Shown: positions 28,446 through 38,286, counted from the first letter of the stretch. The stretch is DNA of 64,000 bases from CBDBJK01 sp965206395 (GCA_965206395.1 CBDBJK010000034.1:186001-250000), one strand, 5' to 3'. The notes: generated by a model not told the origin, from the letters alone. Made by a program: numbers and translations.

Positions 28446-30196
28446 ACAACTCGCAGATAGCCGAGGTATTCGAGAACATCGCGGGCCTGCTGGAAATGAA
28501 GGGCGAACAGGTCTTCACGGTTCGCGCCTATCAGCGTGCCGCTCGCACTATTGAGCGCTTTCCCTCGGAGCTTGACCAGATGGTGCGTGAGGAGAAAGAC
28601 CTTCGGGAGATTCCCGGCATTGGAAAGGCTATCGCCGACAAAATCTCTGAGTTGGTGAATACGGGCAATCTTGATTACTTCGAGCGTTTGAAAGCGGAGT
28701 TCCCCGAAGGCATCGTTGAGTTGATGCACGTCCCCGGCCTCGGCCCCAAAACGACGGTAAGAGTCTGGAAGGAGCTAGGCGTCACCTCAATCCCGGAACT
28801 TGAAAAGGCCGCCACAGATGGCAGTTTGGCTGCCCTGCCCCGTCTGGGGAAGAAGACGGCAGACAACATCCTCCGGCATATCCAGTTTGCTCGATCAAAG
28901 GGCGAGCGCATTCCCATAGCGAGAGCCATGCCAACCGCAATTCGAATAATTGCCGCCCTTCGAGAGCGATGCCCAGGCATTATCAGGCTTGAGATAGCGG
29001 GCAGCCTACGCCGCTTCGAGGAGACTATCGGCGATATTGATCTTGTATGCACTGCCCCAGATGCCAAAGAAGTGCTGGATGCCTTCGTTGGGCTGCCCGG
29101 CGTAGTAGATGTTCTGGGACACGGTGACACCAAGGCCTCGGTGGTACTGGACGAGAGAATCCAGGTAGATCTCAGGGTCGTCAAGCAATCTCAGTTTGGT
29201 TCGCTGATGCAATACTTCTCAGGCGGGCAGCAGCATAACATCAGGCTGAGAGACCACGCCAACAAGCTGGGACTCTCGCTGAACGAGTATGGCTTAACTG
29301 ACACCGCGACCGGAAGCCTGGAGGAGTTCGCGGAAGAGAGGGACATTTACGCTAGGCTCGATCTGCAATACGTACCGCCAGAGTTGCGTACCGGCACATC
29401 CGAGTTAGACATTGCTCGCGACCACAAGATACCCCAACTTGTTCAGCAGAGCGATATCAAAGGCGATCTGCACGTTCATACTGATTGGAGCGATGGGCGC
29501 GACGCGATGGAGGTCATGATCGCGGCGGCCAAAGAACGCGGACTTCAGTACATCGCCATTACAGATCACTCGGTAGGGCGAGGCATCGCCAACGGCCTCA
29601 GCATCGAGCGATTGCGAGACCACATGGCACAGCTTCGGGAGATCGAGCAGCGCATCGGCGGCATCAAGGTTCTCTACGGCACCGAGATGGACATACGCGC
29701 CGACGGCAGCCTTGATTATCCTGATGATGTTCTCAAGGAACTCGACTGGGTAATTGGATCTGTCCATTCGGCGATGAACCAGGACTCCGAGGTAATGACC
29801 GAGCGAATCCTCACAGCGATGCGCAATCCATACGTCTCGGTTATCGGGCATCTTAGCACTCGGCTCGTTGGTGAGCGTCAGCCCATAAACGCGGACTTCG
29901 AGGCGATATTCAAGGCCGCAGCCGAGACTGGCACGGCTCTGGAAATCAATGCCTCGCCAGAACGTCTTGACCTGAAAGACACTCACGTTTACAGGGCCAG
30001 AGAATTAGGGGCAATCCTGGTCATAAGCACTGATGCGCACACAGTGGAGTCCCTTGATAACGTGCGATATGGTGTTGCGGTGGCCCGGCGCGGTTGGTGC
30101 GAGGCAAAGCACATCCTGAATACCAGGCCCGCGACTGACTTTCTGTCCTACCTGGCGTTGAACAAATCGGAGCGCGCCGGGGCGTTGGTCGGCTAA
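28442..30196 (+). CDS. polX: DNA polymerase/3'-5' exonuclease PolX
   Basis: The 584-residue protein has the family-X layout: an 8-kDa N-terminal domain, two helix-hairpin-helix motifs (LREIPGIGKAIADKI, HVPGLGPKTTVRVW), the nucleotidyltransferase core with catalytic aspartates in GDIDLVCTA, and a C-terminal PHP phosphoesterase domain (DLHVHTDWSDG, ITDHSVGRG). PolX enzymes fill gaps in base-excision repair. The start codon overlaps the secA stop by four bases, so translation is coupled to secA. Confidence 0.94.
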   Translation: MNNSQIAEVFENIAGLLEMKGEQVFTVRAYQRAARTIERFPSELDQMVREEKDLREIPGIGKAIADKISELVNTGNLDYFERLKAEFPEGIVELMHVPGLGPKTTVRVWKELGVTSIPELEKAATDGSLAALPRLGKKTADNILRHIQFARSKGERIPIARAMPTAIRIIAALRERCPGIIRLEIAGSLRRFEETIGDIDLVCTAPDAKEVLDAFVGLPGVVDVLGHGDTKASVVLDERIQVDLRVVKQSQFGSLMQYFSGGQQHNIRLRDHANKLGLSLNEYGLTDTATGSLEEFAEERDIYARLDLQYVPPELRTGTSELDIARDHKIPQLVQQSDIKGDLHVHTDWSDGRDAMEVMIAAAKERGLQYIAITDHSVGRGIANGLSIERLRDHMAQLREIEQRIGGIKVLYGTEMDIRADGSLDYPDDVLKELDWVIGSVHSAMNQDSEVMTERILTAMRNPYVSVIGHLSTRLVGERQPINADFEAIFKAAAETGTALEINASPERLDLKDTHVYRARELGAILVISTDAHTVESLDNVRYGVAVARRGWCEAKHILNTRPATDFLSYLALNKSERAGALVG

Positions 30197-30206
30197 GGAT
30201 AACAGC

Positions 30207-30902
30207 TTGAGCTATCAGCAGACTCTGGACTCAACTGTCGAGGCAGAGGTTATCGAACAGCTTCGTCAATCGCTGGAATATGGCGAGGACTGGCCGACCG
30301 CGCTATTGAAGGCCATAGCTCTGTGGAGCGTGCCTGAAGAAACTTACCGAGATGTTCACTACAACTACTTCATCGGCGGAGAAGCGTTCGACTGGCTATT
30401 ACTGGCCCAACGTCTATTCCTGGAAATCAATGACCTTATTCCTGACGAAGAGAAAGAAGCCCTGCTATTTTCTGGTCGATTCCCAGCATCATTCGATGAA
30501 TCCCGGTTCAAAGACCTGCTGGGAGTGGACAAGTACCGAGGGCACCTGAACTACTACTATGGCATCACCGTCGAGGAAGCGCTGCAATACGCTGCAGAAC
30601 GCGAAGTACACAAGCGTCATCTGAGCAACGGCATTCAGTATCATGACGACTTCTCAGAAGACGCCTTCATGAGGATCTACCGCGAGTCCCAGAGCACGAT
30701 GCTCAAACTGTTTCGCGAGCGTCATGGCTATGCTGATGAGCCTTCTATTTCATTCTCGGAGTCCAAGGAATTTACCTACTGGCTGTTCAATTACAGGCTA
30801 AAGATGTTGGACAAAGCGAAGATCGCAAGCGATACTCGAAAAGGCCTCGAACAGCTTCAACAGATAACAACAGTCAGGCTGCCCGTTTATTCATTGACAT
30901 AG
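30207..30902 (+). CDS. Conserved-looking hypothetical protein downstream of polX
   Basis: The 231-residue protein starts from TTG 30207, 10 bp after polX, with AAGGAT upstream. It is acidic, aromatic-rich and largely helical (HYNYFIGGEAFDWLLLAQRL, YRGHLNYYYGITVEEALQY, TYWLFNYRLKML). No motif for a known enzyme is visible. The intact frame and tight spacing suggest a real gene in the secA-polX unit; a link to DNA repair would be only guesswork. Confidence 0.7.
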   Translation: MSYQQTLDSTVEAEVIEQLRQSLEYGEDWPTALLKAIALWSVPEETYRDVHYNYFIGGEAFDWLLLAQRLFLEINDLIPDEEKEALLFSGRFPASFDESRFKDLLGVDKYRGHLNYYYGITVEEALQYAAEREVHKRHLSNGIQYHDDFSEDAFMRIYRESQSTMLKLFRERHGYADEPSISFSESKEFTYWLFNYRLKMLDKAKIASDTRKGLEQLQQITTVRLPVYSLT

Positions 30903-31025
30903 CTCTTGCTCTGAAAAAGCCTGCTCGGTTTCAAGAATCGCTCCCTTCCTCAAATGCCCGCCTTTCTTTATAATCACTGTACATCTACTGCCCACCGCAT
31001 CTCATCACATGAAAGAAGGCCAGCA

Positions 31026-33125
31026 ATGCCAAACCGTCTGATTAACGAGACCAGCCCATATCTCCTCCAGCATGCCAACAACCCTGTGGACTGGTATCCC
31101 TGGGGTCAGGAGGCTCTTGATCGTGCCAAAGCCGAGGACAAGCCGATTCTTCTCAGCGTCGGCTATTCGGCGTGCCACTGGTGCCACGTCATGGAACGGG
31201 AGTCGTTCGAAGACCCTCAGACCGCCAAGATGATGAATGACAACTTCGTTTCCATAAAGGTAGATCGCGAGGAACGCCCTGACATCGATTCCATCTATAT
31301 GACGGCGGTGCAGGCCCTTACCCGACAAGGCGGCTGGCCCATGACCGTATTCTTGACCCCCGATGGCAAACCGTTCTACGGCGGCACCTACTTCCCGCCG
31401 GAAGACCGACATGGAATGCCTGGGTTTCGCACCGTTCTTAGCGCGATGTCTTCGGCGTATCATGACAAGCGGGATGAGGTCATTACTGCCACTAACCAGC
31501 TTGTGCAGCATATGCAACAGGAATCTCAGAGCGCGCGCAATCTCGACCCGCTGACGACGGACGTGATGTATCAGGCGTATCGAGGCATAGCCGGGCAGTT
31601 CGACGACATCAACGGCGGAATGGGCGTTCAACCCAAGTTCCCACAGCCAATGACGTACGAATTTCTTTTGCGAACTTACCTTCGCTCCCAGGATGCCCAG
31701 GCTTTCGAAATCGTGGAGCTTACTCTGGACCGCATGGCCTTCGGCGGGATTTACGACCAGATCGGCGGCGGGTTTCATCGCTACTCGACCGACGCCTTCT
31801 GGCTCGTGCCTCACTTCGAAAAGATGCTTTACGACAACGCCCTTCTCGTGAAGCTCTACCTCCACGCCTACCAGGTTACTGGCAATCCATTATATCGTCG
31901 CATTGTCGAAGAGACACTAGACTACGTGGTTCGAGAGATGACCGACTCATCGGGGGGCTTTTACTCCGCACAGGACGCCGACAGCGAGGGGGTCGAGGGC
32001 AAGTTCTTCGTGTGGACATCGGAACAGATTATCGAAGTCCTTGGTGAAGAAGACGCGACGCCGTTCATCCGCTACTACGGCGTGACAAAGGACGGCAACT
32101 TCGAGGGCAGCAACATACTTCACGTTAACGTTGATCCGGCTACTGTGGCACGGGAAGCAGAATTAACTATAGAAGCGCTTGATAACCTGATAAGTCGTTC
32201 CAGTGCCAGGTTGTTGGAGGCCAGGGACAAGCGTATTCACCCGCAACGCGACGACAAAATCCTGACCGCCTGGAACGGGTTGATGCTTCGCGCATTCGCT
32301 GAAGCCTCTGGCGTGCTGAGTCGCTCGGACTACGCGGAAGTTGCCATTCAAAACGCTAAATTCCTTCTGGAGTCTTTAAGGCCGGAGGGACGACTGCTGC
32401 GGACATACAAGGCAAGCCCGGCGCCAAACCAGGGTAATGGACAAGCTAAACTAAACGGCTATTTGGAAGACTACTCTTTCTTGATTGATGGCCTCATCGT
32501 TCTACACGAAGTCACCTTCGACGAGCGTTGGCTTCGGGAGGCCATCTCACTTGGGAAGGATATGGTAGACCTCTTCTGGGATGAAGCGTTGGGGCAATTT
32601 TACGATACGGGCCACGATCACGAGGAGCTTATTGTACGTCCAAGGGACACGGCAGACAACGCCCTCCCTTCTGGAAGCTCGATGGCGGCTGACGTTCTGC
32701 TCCGCCTCGCAGTGATTACCGGAGACTCTAACTACCATCAGAAGGCAGTGACAGCGCTCCGCTCCGTGCGAGAGTTGATGGCGAGGTATCCCACGGGGGC
32801 AGGACACTGGCTCTCCGCATTGGATTTTTATCTGTCAGCAGCCAAAGAAATTGCCATCGTCGGTGATCCCTCCGACGCGGAAACGCAGGCCCTTGTGTCG
32901 GAGGTGTATCGCAATTATCTGCCGAACCGCGTCTTCCTGGGCCAGGGGAGCGACGAGGGCGCTCTCGCAGGCTTGCCACTGCTTGAAGACAGAGGCCAGA
33001 TTAACGGACGCCCGACGGCATACGTCTGTCAGAACTTCATTTGCCAATTGCCCGTCAACGATCCATCCGCGCTGGCAAAGCAGCTTGTTGAGGAAGACCC
33101 GCTTTCATCGCTGTTAAAAACATGA
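31026..33125 (+). CDS. DUF255/thioredoxin-fold protein (YyaL/SSP411-like)
   Basis: The 699-residue protein begins with the DUF255 thioredoxin-like domain: NETSPYLLQHANNPVDWYPW and the CXXC motif SACHWCHVMERESF, then GGWPMTVFLTPDGKPF. The rest is an (alpha/alpha)6-barrel like glycosyl-acid enzymes (GGGFHRYSTD, QDADSEGVEGKF, KILTAWNGLMLRA). The family is widespread, but its reaction is not established. Start 31026 has AAGAAGG upstream; a longer frame from 30954 lacks similarity. Confidence 0.9.
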   Translation: MPNRLINETSPYLLQHANNPVDWYPWGQEALDRAKAEDKPILLSVGYSACHWCHVMERESFEDPQTAKMMNDNFVSIKVDREERPDIDSIYMTAVQALTRQGGWPMTVFLTPDGKPFYGGTYFPPEDRHGMPGFRTVLSAMSSAYHDKRDEVITATNQLVQHMQQESQSARNLDPLTTDVMYQAYRGIAGQFDDINGGMGVQPKFPQPMTYEFLLRTYLRSQDAQAFEIVELTLDRMAFGGIYDQIGGGFHRYSTDAFWLVPHFEKMLYDNALLVKLYLHAYQVTGNPLYRRIVEETLDYVVREMTDSSGGFYSAQDADSEGVEGKFFVWTSEQIIEVLGEEDATPFIRYYGVTKDGNFEGSNILHVNVDPATVAREAELTIEALDNLISRSSARLLEARDKRIHPQRDDKILTAWNGLMLRAFAEASGVLSRSDYAEVAIQNAKFLLESLRPEGRLLRTYKASPAPNQGNGQAKLNGYLEDYSFLIDGLIVLHEVTFDERWLREAISLGKDMVDLFWDEALGQFYDTGHDHEELIVRPRDTADNALPSGSSMAADVLLRLAVITGDSNYHQKAVTALRSVRELMARYPTGAGHWLSALDFYLSAAKEIAIVGDPSDAETQALVSEVYRNYLPNRVFLGQGSDEGALAGLPLLEDRGQINGRPTAYVCQNFICQLPVNDPSALAKQLVEEDPLSSLLKT

Positions 33126-33134
33126 AAAGCAGAT

Positions 33135-33190
33135 AAACAGAACGCTCCTGTCGATGCTCTTTCGCTCGACGGGAGCGTTCTGTTTATTAC
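33135..33190 (+). terminator. Long-stem terminator
   Basis: AAACAGAACGCTCC (33135-33148) pairs perfectly with GGAGCGTTCTGTTT (33172-33185), with a smaller inner stem TCGA/TCGA. It ends the DUF255 gene. Confidence 0.85.
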
Positions 33191-33294
33191 CTTGAGCCGT
33201 TGCCTTCCTTTGCTTTGATGGCCCTGACGATGGCCGCTGGGTTCATGGTCAGCTGTTCTACCCTGACTCCATAGGGATGACCTAGATTCGGTAT
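33187..33294 (-). pseudogene. Remnant of a second xanthine-dehydrogenase-type gene, C-terminal end
   Basis: On the minus strand this reads IPNLGHPYGVRVEQLTMNPA, AIVRAIKAKEGNGSR and stop. It is the diverged twin of the C-terminus of the 33883-36150 gene (VPNSGHPFGV...RMEQLPMNPAAIVKAIKEKEGDASR), but about 26 codons between the GHPYGV and VEQL segments are missing. A stop precedes the segment, so only about 35 codons remain. Confidence 0.8.
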
Positions 33295-33413
33295 TCAGAT
33301 GCCGCATCCAAGATCAACGTCCTTGCGTAATGCTGGATGTAGATTGATGAATTGGGTCTTATGCCACTGAATGGGAACGAAGACCCAATTCATATCTTGG
33401 TCAGGATGCGCTC

Positions 33414-33860
33414 ATGGCCCAAACATCAAGAACCCAAATAATTCGTCATTTGCTGATGCGGCTAATGATGGGATTCACCCTTGGATGGTTCGGAGGCTTA
33501 CAGGTTCGAAGCCAGAGCGACTGGGTCGATTTCGTACCTGACTTCATTTCTCGCCTGTCCCCAGTCGCCGACTCTTATCTCATTTTCCTGCATGGCTCGC
33601 TGCTTCTTCTCGCCGCCGCAGGTATCTTCATAGGGCTGCGATTCGTTGCTGCCTCTCTGTTGGCGACTGCTTTACTCTCCTTCATTATCTTCGCGCTTAT
33701 AGTAGATGGAGGCTCTGTAAACCTGATCGTGCGTGACATCGGAATACTAGGCTTGGCTGTCGGCCTGGTTTTCGACCCCGTCCGCTTCTGGCAGCTTGAT
33801 ACAGCACAACGGCTGTCATGGCGCAAAATCCGCATAGGCAGGGGTAAGTTTCAGACCTGA
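33414..33860 (+). CDS. Small four-helix membrane protein, DoxX-like
   Basis: The 148-residue protein has about four membrane helices (LLMRLMMGFTLGWFGGLQV; FLHGSLLLLAAAGIFIGLRF; ASLLATALLSFIIFALIV; ILGLAVGLVF) and a basic C-terminus. The pattern, especially the GWFGG in the first helix, resembles DoxX-type proteins, whose roles vary and are often linked to redox homeostasis. It converges on the molybdoenzyme gene. Confidence 0.6.
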   Translation: MAQTSRTQIIRHLLMRLMMGFTLGWFGGLQVRSQSDWVDFVPDFISRLSPVADSYLIFLHGSLLLLAAAGIFIGLRFVAASLLATALLSFIIFALIVDGGSVNLIVRDIGILGLAVGLVFDPVRFWQLDTAQRLSWRKIRIGRGKFQT

Positions 33861-33882
33861 GTTTACGAGAGCATTCTGATTC

Positions 33883-36150
33883 TTACCTTGAGGCGTCGCC
33901 TTCCTTCTCCTTGATGGCCTTGACGATGGCCGCCGGGTTCATGGGCAACTGCTCCATCCTTATTCCAATGGCGTCGTAGACCGCGTTTGCCACCGCTGCC
34001 AGCGGCGGGACTATGTTAGCCTCGCCAACGCCTTTGACTCCAAAAGGATGGCCTGAATTCGGCACTTCTAAGACCACTGTCTCAATCATCGGCAAGTCCA
34101 GGGTGGTGGGCATCCGGTAATCGAGCAGGCTAGAGTTCATCATTTGGCCGTCGTTGTTCAAGTAGTATTCCTCGTTGAGCGCCCAGCCAATCCCCTGGGA
34201 TGTGCCACCCTGTATCTGCCCTTCGACGTAGCTGGGATGTATAGCAGTGCCAACGTCCTGGAACGCGGTTACTCGAAGTATTTCCACTTTTCCCGTCTCA
34301 GTGTCAACCTCCACGTCAACGATGTTTGCGGCATACGAGCCAGCAGAGCCAGTCGGGTTCAGGTTGCCACGACCAACGACTGGGCCGCCGGTTCTGGGCA
34401 TCATTCCCGCGATTTCCTTGAATGTCATCCGAAGCTCAGGGTCAGCCTTGTGCTGGAGCGCGCCGTCGACGTATTCCACCTGGTCGACAGTGGTTTCCCA
34501 AACTCTTGCGGCGCGCTCGATGAGCTGACGCTTGACATCGTTCGCGGCCTCATACGCCGCCCAACCGGTCTTGAAGGCGACGCCGCTGCCTCCTGTGTTG
34601 GAGGTGTAGCCTATCGTGTCTGTGTCGGCCACCTGCGGGATAACGTCCTCAACGGGAAGGCCCAACACCTCGGCAAACTGTTGTGCGATTGCTGTGCGGG
34701 TGCCTCCAATGTCCACAGAACCCTCCACCAGGCTAACGCTTCCGTTCGAGAGGACGTTCGCGACGACGCACGACATTCCGGTGTTGTTTCGGCAAAAGCC
34801 CATGCTGATGCCCCGCCCCTGATTTTTTCCTTCCAGAGGAGTCTGGTAGTGAGGATGCGCCTTGACAGCTTCCATTACTTCTTGCGCGCCGATGCGAACG
34901 TTCATCACGCCGTCTGCCCTGCGCGTGCCCTCTTTGGCTGTATTGAGCAGCCGCAACTCAATCGGGTCAATCTTCAATCGCTCGGCTAGCTCGTTGATTA
35001 GGCTTTCAGCGGCAAAGGCGACGATAGGTGCGCCGGGTGCTCGATACGCAGATGTCTTGGGTTTGTTGTCTACAACGTCATAGGCGTCTATCAAGACGTT
35101 ATCGAAGGTATAAGATGCGAATATCGCCGCCGCCGCGCCCGAAAGTGGCGCGCCGGGGTAGGCGCCAGCTTCAAATGCGAAGTAGGCTTGTGCAGATGTT
35201 ATGCGCCCTTCGTTAGTCGCACCCAATTTGATCTTCATATGGCTTCCCGATGTCGGGCCAGTGGCTTCCATGACCTCGGTGCGGTTCATTGTCATCTTGA
35301 CAGGATGACCACTCTTTTTCGACATCACCGCCGCGACAGGCTCCAGGTATGCGTTGAGTTTGCCACCGAAGCCGCCGCCTATCTCCATTGGCACTACTTT
35401 TACCTGAGAGACAGGTACTCCAACTATCCGGGCCGTGTTATCCCGAATCCCGAAATGGCCCTGGCTGCTGCACCAGATTGTAAGGCGGCCATCGGGAGAC
35501 CACCAAGCCGTAGCGTTCTGCGGTTCTATGTACCCCTGGTGCACGGTCTTGGTGCGATATTCTCGCTCTATTACAACATCGGCCTCGCTGAAGCCCTTGT
35601 CGATGTCGCCGAACTTGTGCTGCTCGTGACCTGCTATGTTTGTGTTTGCAAGAGTGTCATCGCCTGATCTGCCGGTGCTGACCCAATGCTCGTGGAGAAT
35701 TGGCGCGTCCGGCTTAATGGCGTCCTCGACGTTGGTGACCGCTGGAAGCACCTCATACTCGACTTCGATTAGAGACAGCGCTTCCTCCGCGACGTGAGGG
35801 CTTGTAGCCGCCACAGCCGCTATTGGATGGCCTTTATAAAACACCTTGTCTTTTGCCAGGACGTTTTCGTTTATGACCATCCCAAGAACTGCCTGCTGTG
35901 GGGTCGGGCCAGTGGGCGCGAAGTCCTTCGACGTTGCCACTGCCTTCACTTCGGGATGCGCCTCGGCCTTGCTGACGTCTATGGACTTTATCCGCGCATG
36001 AGAATGGGGGCTGCGCAGAATCTTGCCATGCAGAAGGCCGGGAAGGCTCATGTCTGCACCGTAGAGCGCCCTACCCGTCACCTTGTCCACGCCGTCGTGC
36101 CTGATTGGGCGTGTACCGATCACCTTGTACTCTTTCGCCTCGGTAGCCAT
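33883..36150 (-). CDS. Xanthine dehydrogenase family protein, molybdopterin-binding subunit
   Basis: The 755-residue subunit contains the aldehyde oxidase/xanthine dehydrogenase hammerhead (GRALYGADMSLPGLLHGKIL) and the Mo-cofactor domain (GGGFGGKLNAYLEP, TSAYRAPGAP, VGEANIVPP). It lacks the AYRCSFR loop of true CO dehydrogenase, so it is an aldehyde-, purine- or aromatic-type hydroxylase whose substrate is unknown. ATG 36150 is chosen for its GGAG site 5 nt upstream. The FAD and iron-sulphur subunits that normally partner it are absent from both sides, so it must work with distant genes. Confidence 0.88.
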   Translation of the reverse strand: MATEAKEYKVIGTRPIRHDGVDKVTGRALYGADMSLPGLLHGKILRSPHSHARIKSIDVSKAEAHPEVKAVATSKDFAPTGPTPQQAVLGMVINENVLAKDKVFYKGHPIAAVAATSPHVAEEALSLIEVEYEVLPAVTNVEDAIKPDAPILHEHWVSTGRSGDDTLANTNIAGHEQHKFGDIDKGFSEADVVIEREYRTKTVHQGYIEPQNATAWWSPDGRLTIWCSSQGHFGIRDNTARIVGVPVSQVKVVPMEIGGGFGGKLNAYLEPVAAVMSKKSGHPVKMTMNRTEVMEATGPTSGSHMKIKLGATNEGRITSAQAYFAFEAGAYPGAPLSGAAAAIFASYTFDNVLIDAYDVVDNKPKTSAYRAPGAPIVAFAAESLINELAERLKIDPIELRLLNTAKEGTRRADGVMNVRIGAQEVMEAVKAHPHYQTPLEGKNQGRGISMGFCRNNTGMSCVVANVLSNGSVSLVEGSVDIGGTRTAIAQQFAEVLGLPVEDVIPQVADTDTIGYTSNTGGSGVAFKTGWAAYEAANDVKRQLIERAARVWETTVDQVEYVDGALQHKADPELRMTFKEIAGMMPRTGGPVVGRGNLNPTGSAGSYAANIVDVEVDTETGKVEILRVTAFQDVGTAIHPSYVEGQIQGGTSQGIGWALNEEYYLNNDGQMMNSSLLDYRMPTTLDLPMIETVVLEVPNSGHPFGVKGVGEANIVPPLAAVANAVYDAIGIRMEQLPMNPAAIVKAIKEKEGDASR

Positions 36151-36395
36151 TTGTTCTCCTTCAATGCCAGGGTATTTTCTAGTTTGCAGCAATAAATCAG
36201 ATTACAGAGGTATCTTATCACAGCGTTATCTCACAGCGTTATCGCGTCGTCGCTGTTCATGGGATAGCGTTCATATGCAACTCGCGAAAGTGGGGGTCGG
36301 CGCAAGAAGAGGTACGTGCCAAAGGTTGCGCCAAAGTGAATCTGGAGCAACGAATGCAATAGGGAGGATGACAATGGCTGGTTTTGTTGGAGGCT
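36151..36395. other. Intergenic region
   Basis: This gap lies between the molybdoenzyme start (minus) and the end of a methyltransferase gene (minus). The 5'-flank probably carries the molybdoenzyme promoter; a short direct repeat of CACAGCGTTATC is at 36220-36244. Nothing else is recognised. Confidence 0.35.
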
Positions 36396-37025
36396 CTATA
36401 TTACCTCGAACACCCACACCTGGTGGAACACGTCTGGCTCACCCTTCGGTAGAATTTGTTTGGGTTGACCCGCTTCGCTGAGCTTCCATTTGCCTGCGGA
36501 CTCCAACTCCGCGTGTTTTTCCTTGAAACCGCCCTCTTCGTGCAGATCTGGGCGAAGGGTAAACACGATGTGTCCTCCTGGGCTGGTGATGCGGACAAGC
36601 TCGTCAAGAGAGCTTGCAGGGGCGTGGCCTACGGTTAGAACGCCTACAGTAACAACAGCGTCAAAGGAGTCGGACGGAAAATCCAGCTTCTCGCCCATAA
36701 CCATCTGATGGAATTCTCTATACGCGTTCTTTTTGCGCGCTTCGTCAAGCATACCGTTCGAGATGTCCATAGCAACCAGGTTATCATAGCCTTGCTCTAT
36801 CAGCAGCTTGCCGACGAGCCCCGTGCCCGCGCCAGCGTCGAGGATTCGCGCGCCTTTGGGCACGAACCTTGCGAAGGCCTCAACGGCATACAGCGGCCCA
36901 TACCACCCGAAGTCACGATCAAGGTCTCCCTCGTATGTTTTCGCCCATTCGTCGTAACGCTCTGCCAACTCCTGCTCGTTTTTGGATGCGTAGATCCACT
37001 GGATCAGGTTCTGTTCTTCAGTCAT
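36396..37025 (-). CDS. Class I SAM-dependent methyltransferase
   Basis: The 209-residue protein has the methyltransferase motif I ILDAGAGTGLVGKLL, the acidic end of strand 2 in NLVAMDISNGML and a post-II segment FDAVVTVGVLTVGHAP. It resembles Williams-Beuren-type small-molecule methyltransferases. The substrate is unknown. It lies 33 bp downstream of another methyltransferase on the same strand. Confidence 0.85.
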   Translation of the reverse strand: MTEEQNLIQWIYASKNEQELAERYDEWAKTYEGDLDRDFGWYGPLYAVEAFARFVPKGARILDAGAGTGLVGKLLIEQGYDNLVAMDISNGMLDEARKKNAYREFHQMVMGEKLDFPSDSFDAVVTVGVLTVGHAPASSLDELVRITSPGGHIVFTLRPDLHEEGGFKEKHAELESAGKWKLSEAGQPKQILPKGEPDVFHQVWVFEVI

Positions 37026-37058
37026 CGTTGATTCTCCTGGTGATGGCCGTCATTGAGG

Positions 37059-37877
37059 TTACTTTTGGCAGACGAACAACGCCCATCCTAACTCCTGTCT
37101 GTTTACCGCGTTCGCGGATTGCTCGTAAGAGTAAGACAGTTCCTTGTAATGCTCTGCTTGTTCGCCGCCCTTGTTATAGGTCATGGTAGAGAGACACCAG
37201 TAGCTCATCTTGAGGTGGTGAGATAAGTCTACGGCATCAAGGACATTGAATCCGACTACTTCGAGCGCCTTCTGATAGGTATGAAAGTTGTACTCGGTGT
37301 CGAACAGCAATCGCTCGTAGACGTGCTTCTGGGAGATTTCGCTGATGTTGGGCTGAGGCTTGAACAGGTCGTCAAACACCAGGATGCCGCCGTCGTCCAG
37401 CACTCTGTACGCCTCTTTCAGCGCCGCTTCCTGGTCGTGGACATGATAGAGCGTAGCCTGGCTCCAGACGTGGCTAAATGTCCCGTCATCAAACGGCAGG
37501 TCGGTAGCAGATGCCTTCTCGAAGGCAACGTTGGCCTGTATCTCAGGTGGCTGCTGCTTCAGTGACTCCTTCGCGTTATCTATGCGAACGCCGCTCAAGT
37601 CAATTCCCACGACTTCGCAGCCGAGGCCGTCGTGTAGGCGGAGCGAAGTCGTACCGTTGCCACAGCCGAGGTCAAGCACTTTGGATTCCGGGTCAATCTG
37701 AGCCTTCTCCGCCATTATCCGGTTGAGATTGGCGCAGGCTTTCAGGAAGTCGTTGCCCGTACTCTCGTCGAAGTAGCCCCAGTGAACGCTTCCGTCCGGG
37801 TCCCAGAAGGAACTGTATACGGCATCCTGACTATCATAATAGGTTTCCGTATCGCGTTCCGTGAAATTCTTTTGCAC
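37059..37877 (-). CDS. Class I SAM-dependent methyltransferase (UbiE/Coq5-like fold)
   Basis: Residues 75-180 form the SAM-binding core: VLDLGCGNGTTSLRL, VVGIDLSGVRIDNA and the DLPFDDGTFSHVWSQATLYHV region. GTG 37877 is preferred because GGAGG lies 7 nt upstream and the resulting start (QKNFTERDTETYYDS) suits the family; an open extension up to 38111 shows no similarity. The product is about 272 residues. Substrate unknown; related enzymes methylate sarcosine, sterols or quinones. Confidence 0.8.
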   Translation of the reverse strand: MQKNFTERDTETYYDSQDAVYSSFWDPDGSVHWGYFDESTGNDFLKACANLNRIMAEKAQIDPESKVLDLGCGNGTTSLRLHDGLGCEVVGIDLSGVRIDNAKESLKQQPPEIQANVAFEKASATDLPFDDGTFSHVWSQATLYHVHDQEAALKEAYRVLDDGGILVFDDLFKPQPNISEISQKHVYERLLFDTEYNFHTYQKALEVVGFNVLDAVDLSHHLKMSYWCLSTMTYNKGGEQAEHYKELSYSYEQSANAVNRQELGWALFVCQK

Positions 37878-38286
37878 AAGCAAACCTCCAATTGTTTGAG
37901 ATCGAGTTGAAAAGCCTTTGTAGGCGAGATTTTGTTCGAGGGTTTCCCATGGGAATTGCTCACACTGGGACGTGTAGCATATTGGAACTCGTAGGACTTT
38001 AACATCTTCAGCCAGTAGAGTCAAATTCCAGGCAGTCACAAACACGGCGGAGACGCTATAGTTCGGCGATGTTATGATTCCATATAAAGGCCAGTATTGC
38101 GGTGCGTCCACAGCCTCAATAGGGGGTGTCCACAGGTTTCAAGGCTACGGAATCGCGTCCACCCTGAGATTTAGGAAACCCCTGTCTGCGTCGCAGGACA
38201 CGTTCAGAACTTCTTCGGGATGACGCAGATGACTGTTACAACGCCATCGCGAATGATCGACTCATTAGACGCCGCGAGAGGTCTCA
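37878..38286. other. Intergenic region between divergent methyltransferase and sugar transferase genes
   Basis: About 400 bp with no supported gene. The part 38165-38235 (ending GGGATGACGCAGATGA) looks like a decayed dispersed repeat similar in style to that at 19581. Promoters of both flanking genes should lie here, but none is clear. Confidence 0.35.

Noticed and set aside
34144..34989. Open frame of 281 codons on the plus strand
   Set aside because: It lies opposite the well-supported molybdoenzyme gene, lacks a ribosome site and gives an unnatural Cys/His/Arg-rich protein.
37878..38111. N-terminal extension of the methyltransferase gene
   Set aside because: The extension shows no family similarity, while GTG 37877 has a strong GGAGG site at the right spacing.
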